Source: an uncultured Clostridia bacterium
GTDB taxonomy: Bacteria; Bacillota; Clostridia; Monoglobales; Firm-18
Length of the DNA stretch: 7,835 bases
Assembly: GCA_937914775.1 (NCBI GenBank)
Contig: CALDNB010000010.1
Coordinates: 1-7,835 of the forward strand
Direction of reading: 5' to 3'
The position numbers and the translations under genes are program-made. Each line of letters begins with the position of its first letter. Within the stretch, counting starts at the first letter, position 1. The notes below the pieces were generated by a model that saw only the letters and a program-made list of their open reading frames with translations, searched no databases and was not told where the DNA came from. Below, in pieces: positions 1 to 5,334 of this stretch.

Positions 1-360
1 GTTACCTGAAATAACTTTGTCGCCTTTTTTAAGACCAAGAGGTGCTAAAATGTATCTCTTTTCACCGTCTTCATACTGTAAAAGGGCGATGTTTGCTGTT
101 CTGTTCGGATCGTACTCGATTGAAAGAACAGTTGCTGACATATTGTCCTTATCTCTTTTGAAATCTATAATTCTGTATTTTTGCTTAACTCCGCCGCCGC
201 GATGACGAACAGTAATTCTGCCGTAACTGTTTCTACCGGCAGTTTTCTTATTAGGTGCAAGCAAAGATTTTTCCGGCTTAACTTTATCTATTTCTTCAAA
301 TGTTGACACCGTCATAAATCTTCTTGACGGGGTAGTCGGTTTATACTTTTTGATTGCCAC
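1..360 (-). CDS. rplB: 50S ribosomal protein L2, N-terminal 120 residues (partial)
   Basis: L2 is a primary 23S rRNA-binding protein near the peptidyl transferase centre and the 30S/50S bridge. The frame reads MAIKKYKPTTPSRR at the N-terminus, then KSLLAPNKKTAGRN, ITVRHRGGGVKQKYR (about 49-63), IDFKRDK, IEYDPNRTANIALL and GEKRYILAPLGL. This follows Bacillus L2 closely through the OB-fold region. The start is GTG (358-360), chosen because it gives the family's conserved first residues and has an SD eight bases upstream; the next in-frame ATG is at codon 16 and would remove conserved sequence. The frame is open at base 1, so about 155 of roughly 275 residues lie outside the window. It is the fifth gene of the S10 operon, 37 bases after rplW. 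Nothing is odd in the visible part. Confidence 0.97.
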   Translation of the reverse strand, partial: MAIKKYKPTTPSRRFMTVSTFEEIDKVKPEKSLLAPNKKTAGRNSYGRITVRHRGGGVKQKYRIIDFKRDKDNMSATVLSIEYDPNRTANIALLQYEDGEKRYILAPLGLKKGDKVISGN

Positions 361-368
361 TGTTTTCA

Positions 369-373
369 CTCCT
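369..373 (-). promoter_or_regulatory. Shine-Dalgarno site of rplB (supports the GTG start)
   Basis: On the minus strand the sequence is AAAGGAGTG with eight bases between AGGAG and the GTG. This spacing is what selects the GTG start for L2 rather than the internal ATG. Confidence 0.8.
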
Positions 374-397
374 TTAACTTATTTACTTTGACCTTTA

Positions 398-691
398 TTA
401 GTTCATTCCGTCAAAGAACTCTATTGTTTTACTGTCTGCTTTTAAAGTAACTACTGCTTTTTTCCAGTCAGGGCGTTTACCGATGTGAGCACCCATTCTC
501 TTATATTTACCTAATACATTTGCTGTATTAACTGAAGCAACTTTTACTCCGAAGATTTCTTCGATTGCTTGTTTAATCTGGATTTTGTTAGCATCTTTTG
601 CTACTTCAAATGTGTATTTCTTTTCTTCCATAAGAGCCATAGTCTGTTCTGTGATTATAGGTTTGCGTATTACATCGTACATTGTTTTCAT
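398..691 (-). CDS. rplW: 50S ribosomal protein L23
   Basis: L23 binds 23S rRNA domain III at the exit of the peptide tunnel and is the docking site for trigger factor and the signal recognition particle. The 97-residue product has the usual length. It shows the family pattern DVIRKPIITEQTM (6-18), EKKYTFEVAKDANK (23-36), IKQAIEEIFGVKVASVN (39-55) and the basic loop KYKRMGAHIGKRPDWKKA (62-79). The ATG overlaps the rplD stop by one base (TAATG), and its SD (GAGGAGGTG) lies inside the end of rplD, so the two are probably translationally coupled. The stop is TAA. An internal Met at residue 4 is possible as a start but has poorer SD spacing. Confidence 0.97.
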   Translation of the reverse strand: MKTMYDVIRKPIITEQTMALMEEKKYTFEVAKDANKIQIKQAIEEIFGVKVASVNTANVLGKYKRMGAHIGKRPDWKKAVVTLKADSKTIEFFDGMN

Positions 692-1311
692 TACGCATAC
701 ACCTCCTCGATTTTTGCAACGGCATCTTTAGTTAGTACCAACTTATCATACTTCAAAACGTCATAAACGCTGAATGAAGTTGAGATTGCAGTTTTAACAT
801 TTGGAATGTTTGCCGCACTTCTTACTAAGTTTTCGATTTTTTCTGCGCTGATAATTAAAGCGTTATCAACACTTAATGCTTTTAAGATTTCAGCAAAGTT
901 CTTTGTTTTTGCTGTTTCGATATCAAGACTGTCAACAACAACCAACTGGTTTTCTGCCAACTTTGATGATAATGCTGAGAACAACGCAACTTTGCGAAGT
1001 TTTTTGTTTACTGAGAAGCGGTAACTTCTTGGTTTCGGACCTAATGCAACACCGCCGCCTGTCCATTGTGGCGCTCTGATACTACCCTGTCTCGCACGGC
1101 CTGTACCTTTTTGTCTCCAAGGTTTAATACCACCGCCGCGTACTTCTGTACGTGTTTTTGTGCTTTGTGTTCCTTGTCTCTGGTTTGCAAGGTAGTTAAC
1201 AACCAATGTGTGCATTGCAACTTCATTGATGTCTGCGCCGAATATCATATCGTTTAATTCGATTTCGCCAACCTGCTCGCCTTTTATATTAAATAATGTT
1301 GTTTTTGGCAC
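691..1311 (-). CDS. rplD: 50S ribosomal protein L4
   Basis: L4 binds 23S rRNA domain I early in 50S assembly and its long loop lines the peptide exit tunnel. In gammaproteobacteria L4 also represses its own S10 operon through the leader RNA. The product has 206 residues. It shows the tunnel loop at about 45-100, with the signature KPWRQKGTGRARQGSIRAP (63-81) and WTGGGVALGPKPR (83-95); K63 matches the position linked to macrolide resistance in E. coli L4. The C-terminal half, including LVVVDSLDIETAKTK (123-137) and YDVLKYDKLVLTKDAV (183-198), is typical. The start is GTG, 18 bases after the rplC stop, with a strong SD. Whether this L4 regulates the leader found upstream of rpsJ is inference. 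Confidence 0.97.
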   Translation of the reverse strand: MPKTTLFNIKGEQVGEIELNDMIFGADINEVAMHTLVVNYLANQRQGTQSTKTRTEVRGGGIKPWRQKGTGRARQGSIRAPQWTGGGVALGPKPRSYRFSVNKKLRKVALFSALSSKLAENQLVVVDSLDIETAKTKNFAEILKALSVDNALIISAEKIENLVRSAANIPNVKTAISTSFSVYDVLKYDKLVLTKDAVAKIEEVYA

Positions 1312-1318
1312 TGTACTT

Positions 1319-1325
1319 CCTCCTT
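1319..1325 (-). promoter_or_regulatory. Shine-Dalgarno site of rplD (supports the GTG start)
   Basis: AAGGAGG lies seven bases before the GTG, within the 18-base rplC-rplD spacer. The following residues, PKTTLFNIKG, match the beginning of L4 proteins, so GTG is the real start. Confidence 0.8.
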
Positions 1326-1329
1326 CCTA

Positions 1330-1965
1330 CTATTTACGGCCTTTAACTGTATTTTTGATGATTAAAAGACCGCCTTTGGGGCCGGGTACTCCGCCCTTTA
1401 TAAGCATAATGTTTTTCTCTGCATCAACCTTAACTACTGTTAAGTTCTGAATTGTTACTCTTTCAACACCCATGTGTCCGGGTAATCTCTTACCTTTATA
1501 TACACGACCGGGGTCAGAACACATACCCATTGAACCGGGACCTCTGTGGTAACCTGAACCGTGAGTCATAGGACCTCTGTGTGTTCCCCATCTTTTGATG
1601 GTACCTGCAAAACCTTTACCTTTTGTAATACCGGCTACGTCAATTTTTTCGCCTGCTTCAAAGATGTCGGCTTTGATTTCGTCTCCAACGTTAAGTCCTG
1701 ATACATCATCAAGTCTTAATTCTTTTACGTACTTCTTCGGTGTAACACCGGCTTTTGCGAAGTGACCTTTTGAAGGTTTGTTCGCTTTCTTTTCTTTAAG
1801 GTCGATAAAACCAACCTGTACTGAGTCGTATCCGTCTTTCTCAACTGTTTTCTTCTGAACAACAGCGTTAGGCCCTGCCAATACAACTGTTACCGGAACA
1901 ACTCTGCCGATTTCATCAAAAATCTGAGTCATTCCAAGTTTTTGTGCAAGAATTCCTTTTTGCAT
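1330..1965 (-). CDS. rplC: 50S ribosomal protein L3
   Basis: L3 is a primary assembly protein whose extended loop reaches toward the peptidyl transferase centre. The 211-residue product starts with the family hallmark MQKGILAQKLGMTQIF. It carries the long basic loop ITKGKGFAGTIKRWG (113-127), GPMTHGSGYHRGPGSMG (131-147) and DPGRVYKGKRLPGHMG (151-166), then RVTIQNL (169-175). The loop reads GMCSDPG where E. coli has GQNQTPG, so the glutamine methylated by PrmB in E. coli is absent, as is usual in Firmicutes. The ATG has an AAGGAAG-type SD. It follows rpsJ after an 88-base spacer, the longest inside this operon, and that spacer holds a hairpin. The stop is TAG. Confidence 0.97.
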   Translation of the reverse strand: MQKGILAQKLGMTQIFDEIGRVVPVTVVLAGPNAVVQKKTVEKDGYDSVQVGFIDLKEKKANKPSKGHFAKAGVTPKKYVKELRLDDVSGLNVGDEIKADIFEAGEKIDVAGITKGKGFAGTIKRWGTHRGPMTHGSGYHRGPGSMGMCSDPGRVYKGKRLPGHMGVERVTIQNLTVVKVDAEKNIMLIKGGVPGPKGGLLIIKNTVKGRK

Positions 1966-1994
1966 TTCTTTCTTCCTTTCTATATGGTTATTGG

Positions 1995-2022
1995 TTTACA
2001 GAACTAAAAATTTTTCTGCAAA
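1995..2022 (-). promoter_or_regulatory. Hairpin in the rpsJ-rplC spacer, function unknown
   Basis: The minus-strand RNA can form a nine-base-pair stem, UUUGCAGAA with UUCUGUAAA (one G-U pair), around a ten-base loop AAAUUUUUAG. It lies about 30 bases before the rplC start. No clear U-run follows, so it is a poor intrinsic terminator. It could stabilise the mRNA, mark a processing site or bind a regulator. No promoter with good -35 and -10 boxes is visible in the rest of the spacer. Confidence 0.5.
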
Positions 2023-2053
2023 CATGACCTAAAACCCGCAAGTGTCTGAGAGA

Positions 2054-2368
2054 TTAGAATTTCATCTCTATATCAACACCGGCAGGTAAGTCCAAGCGAG
2101 TTAAAGTATCCATTGTTTTAGCGTTAGGTGACAAGATGTCAATCAATCTTTTGTGTGTTCTCATCTCGAACTGTTCGCGAGAATCTTTGTATTTGTGAAC
2201 CGCACGTAGGATTGTTACAACTTCCTTTTTAGTAGGTAGCGGGATAGGACCTGCAACCTTTGCACCTGTTCTCTTTGCTGCTTCTACAATTTTCTCTGCT
2301 GTCTGGTCGATTAAAACATGGTCATACGCCTTTAATCTGATTCTTACTTTTTCTTTTACTGCTGCCAT
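2054..2368 (-). CDS. rpsJ: 30S ribosomal protein S10 (NusE)
   Basis: S10 is a 30S head protein. It also acts as NusE, pairing with NusB in antitermination and with NusG in coupling transcription to translation. The 104-residue product has the usual length and contains VRIRLKAYDHVLID (8-21), AKRTGAKVAGPIPLPTKK (31-48), and the signature HKYKDSREQFEMRTHKRLI (58-76), then LDLPAGVDIEMKF at the end. The ATG has an AAGGAGG SD ten bases upstream. It is the first gene of the S10 operon, with its own promoter and a leader of about 240 nt. In many Firmicutes tuf lies just upstream of rpsJ, but here it does not. Confidence 0.98.
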   Translation of the reverse strand: MAAVKEKVRIRLKAYDHVLIDQTAEKIVEAAKRTGAKVAGPIPLPTKKEVVTILRAVHKYKDSREQFEMRTHKRLIDILSPNAKTMDTLTRLDLPAGVDIEMKF

Positions 2369-2610
2369 TTTGTTTTTTCCTCCTTAATTTCTTACACTCA
2401 CCCGGGCGTATCGAGTGGGTTTACAATTAAACCCAGCCACCCTGTAGGCACAACTGGGCAAAATAAACTACTTAAAAATACATAAAATTTCCATAATTTT
2501 CGTAGTTTGACGTGATTGGCGCCCGGCTTTATAAACTGGACATTCTCCTTGGAAAAACCCGATATCTCTGCATCGGCAACCTCCCAAATCATCGTATGTC
2601 ATATCACGCT
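2369..2610 (-). promoter_or_regulatory. Structured 5' leader RNA of the S10 operon (candidate cis-regulatory RNA)
   Basis: This 242-base untranslated leader runs from the predicted start site (about 2610) to rpsJ. Helices visible by direct pairing of the minus-strand RNA are as follows. Domain I is closed by GCGUGAU/AUCACGU (2603-2609 with 2510-2516) and contains UUGGGA/UUCCAA (2582-2587 with 2549-2554) and CCGAU/AUCGG (2572-2576 with 2559-2563). Domain II is AAACUAC/GUAGUUU (2502-2508 with 2465-2471) enclosing AAAAUU/AAUUUU (2495-2500 with 2484-2489). Domain III can form either UGGGUUUA/UAAACCCA (2428-2435 with 2416-2423) or GCCCAG/CUGGGU (2454-2459 with 2431-2436), not both, plus CACUCG/CGGGUG (2412-2417 with 2399-2404). 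CCGGGCG (2520-2526) can pair with CGCCCGG (2402-2408). The rpsJ SD is AAGGAGG at 2379-2385. S10 operon leaders in other bacteria bind L4; that this one does so is inference. I see no riboswitch or T-box consensus. Confidence 0.65.
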
Positions 2611-2615
2611 CGACT

Positions 2616-2644
2616 ATTATACTACAAATCTGTTTTTTTTGCAA
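2616..2644 (-). promoter_or_regulatory. Sigma-A-type promoter of the S10 operon
   Basis: On the minus strand, -35 TTGCAA (2639-2644) and a perfect -10 TATAAT (2616-2621) are separated by exactly 17 bases, with the start predicted near 2609-2610. The bases just upstream (about 2645-2668) are almost pure A/T with A-runs, like an UP element. They cover the last codons of the deacetylase gene. The -35 box begins only eight bases after that gene's stop codon. Confidence 0.85.
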
Positions 2645-2652
2645 GTATTTTT

Positions 2653-3399
2653 TTATTTAATTTTTTGAAACAGTTGATGCACAGTCCAGTCTCCGTCAAC
2701 TGTTATTCTTTTTATTGGCTCAAAATTTCCGTAATATGTTACCGCTATATGATTTGACACCTGAGTTGTCAGAATGTATCCTGCTTCCTGAGATATTTTT
2801 AATACGGTGTCATTGTAAAATCCAAAGGGGTATGCAAGGTAGTGGCACTTCTTGTTTAAGTTCTTTTCAATTAAGTACCTTGACATTCGAAGTTCGTATC
2901 TCACCTGTTCAGGAGTCAGTGACGTAAGGTCGCAGTGTGAATATGTATGGGACTGTATATCCACAAGTCCGCTCTCCTCCATTTCCCGTGCCTGTTCCCA
3001 ACTGAAGTGGGGATACTCACCGGGGGTTTGTCCTACAGATGATGCCACAACAAAAATTGTTGCCTTCATATCAAGTTCCTTTAATATAGGAAACAAGTAG
3101 GTATAGTTGTTGGTATATCCGTCGTCAAAAGTTATAAGCACCGACTTACTTGGAAACCTTTTTCCTGTTGTAATGTAGTTATAGTAATCAGTAAAGGTTA
3201 TAGTTGTATATCCGCTTTCTTTTAAAGCAGACAGGTGTTCTCTTAAACGCTCGGGGGTAACGGACACTCCCGGAGCAAGTCCCATTTCTTCTTTCTCTAC
3301 CATGTGGTACATTAAAACGGGCACGTTATAGCCATTTGCAGAAACAGGCATTTGTAACAGTACTATTATAATAAGTAGAAACACAGATATTTTTCGCAT
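2653..3399 (-). CDS. Secreted polysaccharide deacetylase (NodB-homology domain, PgaB/IcaB-like)
   Basis: This is a predicted metal-dependent enzyme that removes N-acetyl groups from a polysaccharide such as peptidoglycan or a poly-N-acetylglucosamine polymer; the substrate cannot be told from sequence. The 248 residues begin with a signal peptide (hydrophobic 5-18, likely cut after VSA, residue 21), followed by VPVLMYHMV (26-34) as in PgaB/IcaB-type enzymes. NodB motifs are present: motif 1 TFDDGY (90-95, D92/D93), motif 2 HTYSH (151-155, metal ligands H151 and H155) and motif 3 YPFG (190-193). The short C-terminus, IKRITVDGDWTVHQLF, is typical of small family members, and no extra cell-wall domain is seen. 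Its SD (AGGAG) overlaps the rho stop codon and the gap is nine bases, so it is probably coupled to rho. No intrinsic terminator follows it. Confidence 0.9.
   Translation of the reverse strand: MRKISVFLLIIIVLLQMPVSANGYNVPVLMYHMVEKEEMGLAPGVSVTPERLREHLSALKESGYTTITFTDYYNYITTGKRFPSKSVLITFDDGYTNNYTYLFPILKELDMKATIFVVASSVGQTPGEYPHFSWEQAREMEESGLVDIQSHTYSHCDLTSLTPEQVRYELRMSRYLIEKNLNKKCHYLAYPFGFYNDTVLKISQEAGYILTTQVSNHIAVTYYGNFEPIKRITVDGDWTVHQLFQKIK
2669..2704 (-). repeat. Nine-base perfect inverted repeat at the 3' end of the deacetylase gene
   Basis: AACAGTTGA and TCAACTGTT flank an 18-base loop, covering codons close to the deacetylase stop. On the transcribed strand it is followed by A-rich sequence, not a U-run, so it does not look like an intrinsic terminator. 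It lies upstream of the rpsJ promoter and may be chance, or a 3'-end stability element. Confidence 0.4.
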
Positions 3400-3408
3400 T
3401 TTGTTCTC

Positions 3409-4665
3409 CTATTTGTTAAAAAATTTATTTACTTTATCTATAAATTCGTTATTGTCTTTACTGCTGTCAAGCCATGTAAGCAAAGTTTCTGTTACGTCGG
3501 CGGCAGACTGGTTATACATTGCTTTTCTGATTGCCCAGATTGCCTCCAGTTGATTTTTTTCAAGCATAAGTTCTTCTTTACGGGTACCTGATTTATTTAA
3601 ATCTATGGCAGGGAAAATACGTTTTTCCTGCAGATGTCTGTCCAAGTGTATTTCCATATTACCCGTGCCTTTAAATTCCTCGAAAATTACATCGTCCATT
3701 CTGCTTCCTGTTTCCACAAGGGCTGTAGCAAGAATTGTAAGGGAGCCGCCGTTTTCGATATTACGTGCAGCACCGAAGAATTTTTTTGGCTTGTGAAGTG
3801 CCGCAGGGTCAAGACCGCCCGACAGTGTTCTTCCCGAAGCATTAACGGTTAAATTATACGCTCTGGCAAGGCGTGTAATACTGTCTAACAGAATAACCAC
3901 GTCTTTTTTGTGCTCCACAAGGCGCATAGCACGTTCCAGCACCATTTCAGCAACCCTTATATGATGAAGAGGCTCTTCGTCAAAGGTAGAATATATAACC
4001 TCCCCCTCGATGCTCCTTTTCATATCTGTTACTTCTTCGGGGCGTTCATCAATCAGCAGCACAATAAGTTCTGTTTCGGGGTGATTTCGTTCTATTGATT
4101 TTGCAATTTGCTTTAAAAGTGTTGTTTTACCTGCTTTGGGCGGCGAAACAATAATACCCCTCTGACCTTTGCCGATAGGGGCAATAACGTCAATTAATCT
4201 CATTGCAAAGTTTTTACTGTCATATTCAAGGTGAAGGCGTTTATCGGGATAAACGGGAACAAGGTTTTCAAAGGGCGTTCTTTTAATTGCCGAATCGGGC
4301 TTGTCTCCATTTACTGTATTAACATAAAGCAGTGCACGGAATTTTTCTCCTTCACGCTGAAGTCTGGCAATACCCGTTATCATATCCCCTGTTTTTAAAC
4401 GGAAACGTCTTATCTGTGCAGGGGCAACATACACGTCGTCGGGGCAGGAAAGATAGTTCTCTCCCCTTAAAAAGCCAAATCCGTCCTCACATACCTGCAA
4501 TATTCCCGTAACTTCAACAGTTTCGGTACGTTGTTTTTGTGGCTCTTCCTTTGGTTTTGCCTCCTCTATCAGGGACGCCAGTTCGTCTTTCTTATATTTA
4601 GTTACATTGGTTATTCCAAGAGTTTTTGCTTCCTCACGAAGTTGCGCCAAAGTCTTATTTTCCAT
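3409..4665 (-). CDS. rho: Transcription termination factor Rho
   Basis: Rho is a hexameric RNA helicase-ATPase that loads on untranslated RNA and releases RNA polymerase. The 418 residues match the E. coli length. Domains in order: a Rho_N helical domain (1-40, LAQLREEAKTLGI); a short charged linker (36-48), lacking the large insertion found in some clostridial Rho proteins; a cold-shock/S1-like RNA-binding domain with the RNP1-like GFGFLR (62-67) and DDVYVAPAQIRRF (76-88); and the ATPase core. The core has Walker A PPKAGKTT (175-182), catalytic-Glu region LIDERPEEV (204-212), Walker B VVILLDSITRLARAY (256-270, D261), the RNA-binding Q-loop region around GRTLSGGLDPAAL (278-290), and the arginine-finger region KSGTRKEELM (358-367). 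All key residues are intact, including those contacted by bicyclomycin in E. coli. The ATG has a GAGGT SD and lies 11 bases after the cvpA-like gene. The usual Firmicute neighbour rpmE is absent. Confidence 0.98.
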   Translation of the reverse strand: MENKTLAQLREEAKTLGITNVTKYKKDELASLIEEAKPKEEPQKQRTETVEVTGILQVCEDGFGFLRGENYLSCPDDVYVAPAQIRRFRLKTGDMITGIARLQREGEKFRALLYVNTVNGDKPDSAIKRTPFENLVPVYPDKRLHLEYDSKNFAMRLIDVIAPIGKGQRGIIVSPPKAGKTTLLKQIAKSIERNHPETELIVLLIDERPEEVTDMKRSIEGEVIYSTFDEEPLHHIRVAEMVLERAMRLVEHKKDVVILLDSITRLARAYNLTVNASGRTLSGGLDPAALHKPKKFFGAARNIENGGSLTILATALVETGSRMDDVIFEEFKGTGNMEIHLDRHLQEKRIFPAIDLNKSGTRKEELMLEKNQLEAIWAIRKAMYNQSAADVTETLLTWLDSSKDNNEFIDKVNKFFNK

Positions 4666-4676
4666 ATACTACCTCA

Positions 4677-5264
4677 CTAAAAGATTAAATTCAAAATCAT
4701 ATTGTTATCAAGCATACTTTTTGAAAGGGAACCAAGTTCTGCATAATTATAAACCGCACTTCCCGGGAACATTGACACTATTGCAAGTATAACGTATGTA
4801 ATAACTATTCCGCTTAAAACACCGAAAAAGAAACCGCCGATTTTGTTAAAAGTTTTTATTACAGGAAGTTTTGTTACTGATTTTACAAAGAAGGACGCTA
4901 CCCATAAAATAATTTTAACTCCCACAAATACAAGCAGTACTGCAATTATTGTAAGGAAAATCTGAGTAACCATTGTTGAGGTTGCATCAGTTACCGCCTG
5001 TGTTCCTGACTTTACTGCTTCCTGCATAAATGACGGAAGTTGCGACACATCTGTACCTCCGCCCATTTTTCCTGATACAAGTTCGTAAATCTTTTGCTGC
5101 AGAGATGTAGTTGCCAACCAGTCGGTAACTACCGGATAAAACAGCATCGCCGCAACTAAAGAAATTATATGATGTCCGAAATTGAATACCGAATGGACAA
5201 GACCTTTTTTGTACCCTGTCATAGCAGCAACAATTATAATTAAAAGTATTATTATATCAGCCAT
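4677..5264 (-). CDS. CvpA-family integral membrane protein
   Basis: This is a small polytopic membrane protein of the CvpA (colicin V production) family. The family's biochemical role is poorly defined; it has been linked to envelope integrity and colicin V export in E. coli. The 195 residues show about four hydrophobic segments (3-16, 26-45, 99-125 and 141-166). The family-typical GYKKGLV follows the first segment, and NKIGGFFFGVLSGIV (140-154) begins the last. Between segments 2 and 3 is a polar stretch (about 50-98). The start has a strong SD (TAGGAGGTAATT). It follows the DUF5711-like gene by 70 bases and precedes rho by 11. Family assignment is good; function is not known. Confidence 0.85.
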   Translation of the reverse strand: MADIIILLIIIVAAMTGYKKGLVHSVFNFGHHIISLVAAMLFYPVVTDWLATTSLQQKIYELVSGKMGGGTDVSQLPSFMQEAVKSGTQAVTDATSTMVTQIFLTIIAVLLVFVGVKIILWVASFFVKSVTKLPVIKTFNKIGGFFFGVLSGIVITYVILAIVSMFPGSAVYNYAELGSLSKSMLDNNMILNLIF

Positions 5265-5334
5265 AATTACCTCCTAGGGTGACAGAAACTATCCCAACCT
5301 CGATTTTCAAAGGTTAATTTTTGCCTCTGCCGCG
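5265..5334 (-). other. 70-base spacer with two small hairpins before cvpA-like gene
   Basis: In the minus-strand RNA, AACCU/AGGUU (5311-5315 with 5296-5300, ten-base loop) is followed by GAUAG/CUGUC (5289-5293 with 5281-5285, three-base loop, one U-G pair). The second ends a few bases before the SD of the cvpA-like gene. There is no U-run and no convincing promoter: TTGAAA is present but no -10 box is found at the right distance. It may modulate translation, or mean nothing. Confidence 0.35.

Noticed and set aside
1966..2053. Internal promoter before rplC (TTGCAG, 17 bases, TAAACC)
   Set aside because: The spacing is right but the -10 match is poor, and the TTGCAG overlaps a hairpin arm that explains it.
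2426..2459. T-box-like AGGGTGG in the rpsJ leader
   Set aside because: The full T-box consensus (GGGTGGNACCGCG) is not met, no specifier-loop or AGTA-type Stem I motifs are seen, and ribosomal protein operons are not T-box targets.
2531..2552. AAGGAG followed by ATG in the leader, a possible four-codon leader peptide
   Set aside because: Only two bases separate the SD-like sequence from the ATG, too close for normal initiation, and the frame ends after four codons. The bases of the AAGGAG motif also partly pair in the domain I stem.
2398..2592. A 64-codon minus-strand reading frame inside the rpsJ leader
   Set aside because: Its ATG has no SD, the composition is unlike neighbouring proteins, I see no family resemblance, and the same bases are better explained by nested RNA helices.
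2669..2715. Inverted repeat followed by a T-rich stretch on the plus strand, a possible terminator for plus-strand transcription
   Set aside because: There is no plus-strand gene to terminate, the stem is AT-rich, and the T-run is interrupted. It overlaps coding sequence of the deacetylase.
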